From Channallabes apus (taxonomy: Eukaryota > Chordata > Actinopteri > Siluriformes > Clariidae): a stretch of 64,000 bases of DNA. Location: assembly GCA_030522415.1 (NCBI GenBank), contig CM060121.1:25940412-26004411 (forward strand). Direction: 5' to 3'. Position 1 is the stretch's first letter. The number at the start of each line of letters is the position of its first letter. Made by a program: the position numbers and the translations under genes. Of this stretch, positions 56,750-64,000 are shown in pieces. The notes beneath the pieces are model-generated. The model was not told the origin of the DNA. It did no database searches and saw only the letters and a program-made list of their open reading frames with translations.

Positions 56750-57245
56750 CTGAGTGGTGCAGTGGTAAAGCGATCGCCTTATCATCCGGAGATCGCGAGT
56801 AAACATTTTTTTTATATATATATAATAATATATAATATTTATTTATATAGAATAAATTATATATATAGAGAGAGAGAGTTCGATCCCCGGGTGATGCTGT
56901 AACCTCTCACAGCCGGAGCTGATTGGCCGAGCTCTCTCAGGGGTGGGATGCGAGGTATTTAGTGCTCCCACATTAATCACGGCTCTACAGCCAACCAGGG
57001 GCGTCTTTTGAGCTCGCGGAAGTTTGTCCTCCGAGTGAGTTTCGTCACTCCCAATGGTGCGTGAGCAAGCAGCAGTTCGAAATAAAGCGGCAAGTGGCGT
57101 CACGTGGTTCGGAGGAACCATGTGATAGTCTTCGGCCCTCCCGACTGAGATTTAGTAGCTCAATGTGGGAGCTCCTAGTAACAGGGAGGACACGACTAAA
57201 AATAGGGAGAAAATCTGGGGAAAAATCCCAAAAAAACTTTTTTGT
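56750..57245 (+). repeat. tRNA-derived SINE, second type, with insertion in the B box
   Basis: tctgagtggtgcagtggtaa (A-box-like), then a 79-nt AT/GA-rich insert at 56801-56879, then ttcgatccccgggtgatgctgtaac (B-box-like), a long body with cggctctacagccaac and caagtggcgtcacgtgg, and a poly-T/(GTT)n end. Related to the copy at 47325, which lacks the insert. Confidence 0.7.
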
Positions 57246-57419
57246 TGTTGTTGTTGTTGTTGTTTTTACCTTTTATAGTGACTTTTAATGTTGTGTACCA
57301 TCTACAAAATTATATTATTATTGTCACATATTTGAACCATCCATCTACGAACCTCTGTAGTCCAACAAGGGGCAGTAGAGGTCAATGGTGACCAATGTAT
57401 TTGTTCCCATTTGTACAAC

Positions 57420-57655
57420 TGTGGTAGGACATCTGTCCAACACTCATGCAGATATTCACACACTACAGGCAGTTTTTTTTTGGAAAGGACAATCTGAAAT
57501 AATCTGCATGTTTTTGGACTGTGGGAGGAAACCGAAGAACCCAGAGAAAACCCACCTGGGAGAACATGCAAACTCCATGCACACAGACCTGACACAGGAC
57601 TGGAACCCAGGACCTAAAGGTGCAGGGCGACAGTACTAACCACTAAGCTATCATT
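57420..57655 (-). repeat. tRNA-headed SINE copy 5, partial
   Basis: tttttggactgtgggaggaaac, gggagaacatgcaaactcc, gcacacagacctgacaca, then aggtgcagggcgacagtactaacc. The 3' (left) part is replaced by unrelated sequence. Confidence 0.65.
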
Positions 57656-57764
57656 TATCATTATTACCTCATCAGTCGATCTATATGACATTCCTACTGT
57701 GGTTATGCGCCATCTCAACTATTACAAAGCTTGAACAGTGATGACTTCTTCAAAAAGCAAACAA

Positions 57765-57960
57765 GCACAAGACACGGTACACTGGATGGGGTGCCAACCC
57801 ATTTTAGGGCACAAGCATTTGGATCACATTTGGAAATGCCAATCAAGTGGCAGTCGTAGATCCATGGGAGGAAATTGGAGTATGCAGAGGAATCCCACCA
57901 AGCACATACTGTAGAGAACATGCAAACTCCAGAGATTCTGAGTAATGTGCAGGGGTGCTA
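57765..57960 (-). repeat. tRNA-headed SINE copy 6, decayed
   Basis: tacactggatggggtgccaacc, ggaggaaattggagtatgcag, agaacatgcaaactcca and caggggtgctaatgctaat are recognisable, in the same order and orientation as the other copies. Confidence 0.55.
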
Positions 57961-58014
57961 ATGCTAATGCTAATTACAGATATAATGTAAGTGTTACTAT
58001 TATTTATGTATATA

Positions 58015-58019
<5 letters not shown>

Positions 58020-58068
<49 letters not shown>
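58020..58068. repeat. (TA)n microsatellite
   Basis: About 24 TA units. Confidence 0.95.
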
Positions 58069-58074
<6 letters not shown>

Positions 58075-58543
58075 AAAAAAGTCAAAAAAATTTTTAAATA
58101 AAATGATATATATAATTTTATGAAAAAATTATATATATATATATATAAACATTTACTGTGATCTTATGGCTCGTTCTCTTCTACAGGTCAAAACACACAC
58201 CAGATGAGTAAACTTGTAGCTGCTGGGTTTGACGTATGGTTATAGGGTTTCACAACACCGGAAATTTCAGACCTCAGCTCGACAACACGCTCTTCTCCAA
58301 CTCGTCCTTCCAAACATAGCGAGGCACAGTACCTGAAAAAGTATCAGCCTCTGCCATTTCTGCAATCCTAGTCGACGTCCCTGGAAGCCAAATCTAAGTA
58401 TAAAAGTAAAGTGCTGAGTGAAGCCGAATGTGTGTGTTTGTGCACTTTACATCTATGTTAAGACTTTAAAGTAACTTGTCCCATGTGAACCTGAAGCATA
58501 CGAGCTAGGAAAGTTTGTTTCGAGAAAGCCCAAAGAGTGTAAT

Positions 58544-58545
<2 letters not shown>

Positions 58546-58586
<41 letters not shown>

Positions 58587-58699
58587 ATATCTTTAATAAC
58601 TCAAGGTTATTAAATAGTGTGACCAGGCAGGACTGATTCGCTAGTGTGCATACATGTACATACATATTGTATTTTTCTAGATTGCTTTTAAAGGAGCAC

Positions 58700-58733
<34 letters not shown>

Positions 58734-58902
58734 TCTTTTTAATTACTTAATACTACACGGTATTCAGAGTTCTTAACTAGAGTTTAATGCAACGCGTGTG
58801 TGTTTATCTGTGCAGGCTGATCCAAGAACTTGTGCATTTATATGAGGTAACATCTCCTATATATGACTGGTCTCTGCAAATGCCAACTTCAATGACAGAG
58901 TG

Positions 58903-58936
<34 letters not shown>
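58546..58936. repeat. Cluster of CT, CA and GA microsatellites
   Basis: (CT)n at 58546-58581, (CA)n at about 58703-58732 and (GA)n at about 58908-58936. Confidence 0.9.
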
Positions 58937-58943
<7 letters not shown>

Positions 58944-58944
58944 C

Positions 58945-59375
58945 ACAGATCAGATAGCAGATGGGAGGGGGGGATCACTGGTTGCACTGAAACCCTGGAG
59001 AACACAAGGATCCTCATCACAGCTTCACAGTGCTTTAGTGGGAAATTAGATGAACACAACATCAAAGGAACATTAAAGGAACATTTCCAGAGCTTTTTAA
59101 AGTGAAGACTCTTTGCTGCCGGCAGGTCGGTGTACTGGGACACACGGTGTGTGTGTGTGTGTGTGTGTGTGTGTCTGTGGTGCAGGTACCGTTGACGATG
59201 AGGACCTCGCAGGACTACAACACGAGCCTTTTGAGTTTGGAGAAGTGGTTCTACTCACAGAGGAACCCTTAAGGAACCGGGCTGTTGAATCATGCTTTGA
59301 CTTGACTAGAGAGGGAGAAAGAAAAGAGAGAAGCTCTTAGACCCTGGTTTATAATCTTGATACATATACAACAAG
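58945..59375 (+). other. Possible 5' exon of an unidentified plus-strand gene
   Basis: The stretch is less AT-rich than its surroundings, has few repeats apart from (GT)n at 59148-59172, and ends in a consensus donor AAG|GTAAGC at 59375/59376. It holds a short frame at 59198-59272 (MRTSQDYNTSLLSLEKWF...) that would act as an upstream ORF. No known protein was recognised. The exon start, and whether it is transcribed at all, are inferred. Confidence 0.3.
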
Positions 59376-59385
59376 GTAAGCAAAA

Positions 59386-59420
<35 letters not shown>

Positions 59421-59570
59421 GTGCTATCAGTTGCTTCTTGAGCATGACATAAACCAGAATTTGTGCAACCTGTAGCCATGTACTGTGTATGTGGTGACTG
59501 TGTGATCAGTGTGTATGATGAATGAAGATGATATGCTGTTTGGTACACACTGTATCCTTCTTTTTGTGTA

Positions 59571-59572
<2 letters not shown>

Positions 59573-59637
<65 letters not shown>
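59573..59637. repeat. (TG)n microsatellite
   Basis: About 32 uninterrupted units; a (TTA)n tract lies upstream at 59389-59420. Confidence 0.95.
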
Positions 59638-59640
<3 letters not shown>

Positions 59641-60149
59641 CATTAACCTGCCAACAGTCCCAGAGTGTCCTCACTCTCGTACCTGCACATGTGTCCTATT
59701 AGTTTTTCTGAAGTTATAGTAAATAATTGATAGTAATATGTTTGTTTTTGTTTTTTTTGAGAAGAGGAGGTTAATGTTCAGGAGTAAGATCATGTAAAGC
59801 TTGTGCGTGTATGAGAAATCTCCTGGGGTGTCTCGTTCAGCAGCTGGCGCCTGCTGCGTTCTTGTCTTCCTGTATGTTGAAACTAATCTTGTTTCTTTTA
59901 TTTTTAATAAAACTTACATTCTAAGTGTCTTCGACAACAATAATGAAAAAAAAGAGGTATTTATTAAAACTTATATATATATATATATATATGGAAAACA
60001 GTCCAAAAGTCCCTTAATCCAGAACTCTTGTTAGAATCAGATCATATTCTTCTGGTATTATTGTAGCTCACCGTACTGTATGCAGCCGGTGATCCTGTTA
60101 CAGTACAGCACATATGGTGAACATGTTATTAGTCGTCCCTCATGAAGTT

Positions 60150-60780
60150 TATTAAACCAGACTAATTGAGACTAAAACGTGTTTGCGCGAGTGTTCTAGC
60201 TGATGCCTGGTCCCTAATGACCCACAGGGGAGTCAGTTACCCGTCCAGATTTACACCCCATCCATCTTGTCCCATCTCCTAGACGTTAGGAGAGCAGCAC
60301 GGGTCCACAACAAGTGAATATTAAAATGACAGCTGTCGCATCCCTTCAGTACATTTCATCAGACAAATTGACAAACTGAGATCTCCAAGCTGATCGGGCA
60401 TCTCAGCATGAGGTGGTTATTTATTTATTTCTTTTTCACTTTACGTCAGCGTCTAAAAATTGCGCCGACTTCAGACAATTCCATTTGTACTGATTCTCAC
60501 CAATCAGGCGGCCACTCGGAATTACATATAATGGAATTTTCTAGCTGCGCTCGGATATGAGTGCCGAGGCTCCGAGTTCGATTTAAACCTGCATCCTTTG
60601 CTCCGCTGATCAAATCTGCACTTGAGCTCAAATGCTTTGTTTCCAGGAGCCTGATTAGAATGCTGGGAAGTCCAGGCTTTCTAATAACTTTAATTACAGT
60701 GAAATCTTCCCCCCATGTTGTTATCTTTCCACGTCTGGCCGAACCGACATGACCGAATTAAAGTACAGGTGCTTGAAAAG
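60150..60780. other. Non-repetitive block, possible conserved non-coding element
   Basis: No repeat or frame was recognised, but the block is of balanced composition, with homeobox-like TAATTA cores (ctttaattacagtg at 60687) and E-box CAGCTG (60330s). Conservation is a guess from the look of the sequence. Confidence 0.25.
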
Positions 60781-61179
60781 GGAGCACGAACACCATTCGT
60801 TTCTGTACGCACCGCACTGTGAGGGTGTTCACAAGCTCGTAAAGGTGTATAACGCATAAAAGTCATTACTGGCTATCGCATCTGCAGTGTCAATATCTGT
60901 ACTGAGGAAAGCATAAAATCAAAAAAACGACCAAAAAAAAAAAGCTCTGCGTAGTGGTTCCTGACGGTAGACTTTGTTTGGGCTGGACAACGTTAATAAT
61001 GACATCAGCCTTAAATGAAATTATGCGGACAAGCTTTGACACTTGATTCATGCGATTTGATCCTTTTGTTTTAAGGCAGTTATGGGTTACAACAAGGTAA
61101 AATCCTCCAGATCATACAGTCTCACAGCTTATTTAAGGTGCATCCTTGTTCACTTGGGTTTAACACAGCAGGTGTTTAA

Positions 61180-61207
61180 AAGAGAGAGAGAGAGGGAGAG
61201 AGAGAGA

Positions 61208-61240
<33 letters not shown>
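61180..61240. repeat. (AG)n microsatellite
   Basis: About 30 AG units with several GG interruptions. Confidence 0.95.
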
Positions 61241-61244
<4 letters not shown>

Positions 61245-61249
61245 CAATT

Positions 61250-62360
61250 CTTCATTTTCTCAGGCTCAGTGTGAGAAACAAGCTCCCTGAGATGCACACA
61301 CACCTCTTCAAAGCTTTGCAACATACAGTACTGCATCCTACAAAAGAAATCATTCTATACATCATAGACACACTTTCTGATCTTTGAAATGCAATGGCTT
61401 GATCGCTATAAAACAAGCTCTTGTTGTTGTTTTTGTTTTATTATTGTAAAAACTGTGAACTCTATCCTGGTCTTATAATTTTCTTCTGCTCCAGTGAAAC
61501 TTTATTAGTGCTTTTGTCCAATTTATGTCCAATTTTAGCCCACCACAGTAACAGGCCACGGAAAGCGCAGTTCCTCAAACAAGTCATATCAAATAGTACA
61601 GGCAAATAAATGAATGAAATATTGACTTTTATGTCATTGATCATTCAAAGGAGTATTTTATTCGATTTGAAGGATTTAAGGGTAACTATACATTTATATT
61701 TATTCAAATATATCTTTGTGGGTTGATTTCCTAAATTCATCAATTAAAGATACTATTAAGGTAAACCGAGTTCTAAATCTGTATAGCAATGAAAAAAAAA
61801 TGTAGCAGTTTCAGCCTGACCCTTTGATCTAACCACATAGTCAAACTCTATGAGAAATGTTTCACTATAACTTAAGTAGTAAGAAGTTGCATGGATTCTA
61901 ACCTCGCTCCCAACCTTCGTTTCTTTTGATTAAGCTGGAGTCACATTTATTTAGTGACATTTATATATAGCAAACCATAGTTTTTGTTAAAATAAATAAT
62001 GGCACAGTGGAAAAAGATATACAGTATGTTGTTGTTTATCTAAGGTTGTATTTGCCTAACATTAGGACCCGTTGCAACCAGATGATTTTTATTATATTTT
62101 TACACAAAACCTCATACAATTACTGTAAAACTGGGGGTACTAACTTTTGAACATGAGTTTCCCTGATTTCTTTCCCCATAAGCAAGAACTTGGCTAGACT
62201 GGTTTGCTCAGCTTTTCTTTGAACTGCTGCTCACACACCGTTAGGTCTGTACCACACACTAAGGAAAGCACTTGAAATAGAAAATTTGCTCTGTAGGCCC
62301 CCGGATAAAGGTGGCTCTTGATGTCCAGAAGCATGGACACCACACCCAGGAACCTAAGTT
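61250..62360. other. Intergenic, nothing recognised
   Basis: AT-rich unique sequence without supported coding segments. Confidence 0.5.
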
Positions 62361-62364
62361 CACT

Positions 62365-62560
62365 CATTCATTTTCTTATTCATTTTCTATACCATTTATC
62401 CTGTACAAGAGTCTATCCCATGGGACTTGGGGCACAAGGCAGGGTATACATCCCGGACAGGGTGCCAATGCATTGCAGGTTAAACAAGCACTCACATTCA
62501 TATGCTAAGGGCAATTTGGAAGGACTAATTAACCTAAGAACATGCAAATTCACACTTACA
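62365..62560 (-). repeat. tRNA-headed SINE copy 7, partial
   Basis: ttcattttctataccatttatcctg, tggggcacaaggcagggtata, cggacagggtgccaatgc, ctaagggcaatttgg, then aagaacatgcaaattc. The tRNA-like head is missing. Confidence 0.65.
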
Positions 62561-62581
62561 CACATGTATTCCCCCTTTTCA

Positions 62582-62753
62582 ATCAGTGGAGTTCCGGAGC
62601 CCATTTTCAAACCAGTTCCATGGCGGCACCAAGACTTTGGCCCAGCAAAGTCTGGCCCAGCAAAATCTGGCCCAGCAAAGTTTGGCCCAGCAAAATCAGT
62701 GGAGTTCCGGAGCCCATTTTCAAACCAGTTGCATGGCGGCACCAAGACTTTGC
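62582..62753. repeat. 59-bp direct duplication flanking a 15-bp minisatellite
   Basis: The unit atcagtggagttccggagc ... catggcggcaccaagactttg occurs at 62582-62640 and 62695-62753 with about one difference. Between them are four copies of ggcccagcaaagtct-like 15-mers (62637-62697). Confidence 0.85.
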
Positions 62754-62807
62754 TAGGCCAAAGCAAAGAACATCTTACCTTGAGCGGGGTAAGGGGTTAT
62801 AATCCTT

Positions 62808-63172
62808 CATTCATTCATTAATTTTCTATACCGCTTAATCCTGTGTTCAGGGTCGCGGGGGACCTGGAGCCTATCCCAGGAGACTTCGGGCACTAGGCGG
62901 GGTACACCCTGGACAGGGTGCCAACCCATCCCAGGGCACACACACATACACCCAATCACACACTACGGGCAATTTAGGAACGCCAATTAGCCTAACCTGC
63001 ATATCTTTGGACTGTGGGAGGAAACCGGAGTACCCGGAGGAAACCCACCAAGCACGGGGAGAACATGCAAACTCCATGCACACAGAGACGGGAATCGAGC
63101 CTGGCCGGGGAATCGAACCCAGACCCTGGCGGTGCAAGGCGACAGTGCTAACCACTACACCACCGCGCCAGG
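62808..63172 (-). repeat. tRNA-headed SINE copy 8
   Basis: Full-looking and very close to copy 3: (ATTC)n, ttctataccgcttaatcctg, gggtcgcgggggacctggag, tttggactgtgggaggaaac, then aatcgaacccagaccctggc and aaccactacaccaccgcgcc. It shares the extra partial B-box segment (aatcgagcctggccgggg) with copy 3. Confidence 0.85.
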
Positions 63173-63394
63173 GGTTATAATGAGCAACTAAAAGTTTGTC
63201 ACCCCATGTTTAAAAAAACTGACTCAACATGTAATGTGCAGTTTAAGTGCTTTCTAGTAATGATAAAACCAGGAGAAATGCTTGCTAAGCCATGTTGGAA
63301 TTTGACATTGTTGTTGTTTTGCTTTGCTGCTAGCATTTTTTTTGCCACTAACTAATTTTTTATTTTTTTGCAGCCTGCATTGCTGCTAGTGCTA

Positions 63395-63520
63395 GCAAGT
63401 CAAGTCAAGTACGCTTTTATTGTCATTCCCACCATGTACAGTTCACTACAAAGTGAACGTTCCTCCAGGACCAAGGTGCTACAGTACATACATGCATCAG
63501 CATTGATGCTATTGCTAGCA
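63395..63520. repeat. Teleost interspersed repeat fragment
   Basis: caagtcaagtcaagtacgcttttattgtcattcc and aacgttcctccaggaccaaggtgctac are a familiar fish repeat. The open frame across it (63368-63622) is not a gene. Confidence 0.45.
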
Positions 63521-63599
63521 TTGCCGCTATCGTTGCGGCTAGCATTGCATTACCCTGGATGTGCAAGACCCCAGTGTGCCACGGTGCCACCTGTCAAGT

Positions 63600-64000
63600 T
63601 CACTGACGAGTTCAACTTTTGACGAAATACAAAGAATGACAGAATGATCAGCTATTTTATATGTGATCATCACAAAAATTCATGAATAAAATAAAATTCA
63701 TATTCATAAAATGCATATAATTATACTGCACGTTTAGTATAAGTTTATGTGACTTTTTTAAATGGTGGATAAAACTACCCGAAAAACAGATTCAATCATC
63801 CGAGAGCGTAATTTGGTTACATTTGACATATCAACAGCTATCTGTAGACTTTTATTAGATGTGACTGTTTAGTTTTTTTTTTTATCCGTTTCTCAGTACA
63901 AAGGAACATCTTGCCGTTCTTGTCAGTGCTAATTACACGTAATATAGTTACACAGACCGAGATTAGGTTAGAAAAACCCTGGCGTCTTCCTCATACTCTG
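63600..64000. other. Intergenic, nothing recognised
   Basis: AT-rich unique sequence to the window end. Confidence 0.5.

Overview
The window is nuclear DNA from a teleost fish. A spliceosomal gene of vertebrate type is cut into 26 short coding exons with GT-AG introns. The rest holds fish-typical Tc1/mariner, pogo-like and hAT transposons, tRNA-headed SINEs, an RTE-like LINE, a chromodomain Ty3/gypsy element and many CA, TA and GA microsatellites. The repeat mix would suit an ostariophysan such as a catfish, but I cannot fix the species.

Left part (about 230 to 28340, minus strand): one complete host gene, EFTUD2 (U5 snRNP 116-kDa GTPase, Snu114). I traced 26 coding exons from the ATG at 24809 to the stop at 954. 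The exon lengths sum to 2916 nt, which is 971 codons plus stop, with phase kept at every junction. A further 5'UTR intron leads to a promoter near 28350 with a palindromic CRE. The introns carry only DNA transposons that I can recognise: Tc1 families (several internally deleted), two mariner remnants, a composite hAT with BED zinc finger, a pogo-like element, and a hAT MITE nested in a Tc1.

Right part (28.8 to 64 kb): intergenic and retroelement-rich. It has eight tRNA-headed SINE copies all in one orientation, a 5'-truncated RTE-type LINE (35.3-37.4 kb), a (TA)n tract inside a long inverted repeat, and a Harbinger-like element split by a 5.5-kb chromovirus (38677-44180). The chromovirus has LTRs that are identical by eye, a 5-bp target duplication and one uninterrupted gag-pol frame. 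Further right are a SINE with a tRNA-Gly-like head and an RTE-like tail, a second LINE remnant, a third mariner copy, a second composite hAT, and a possible 5' exon of an unidentified plus-strand gene at 59.1-59.4 kb.

The most notable observation is in the chromovirus. It has no obvious tRNA primer-binding site; instead the bases just inside the 5' LTR are complementary to the predicted 5' end of its own RNA, about 25 bp downstream of a TATA-like box. That is the arrangement expected for Tf1/sushi-type self-priming. No CRISPR array, rRNA gene or functional tRNA gene was seen.
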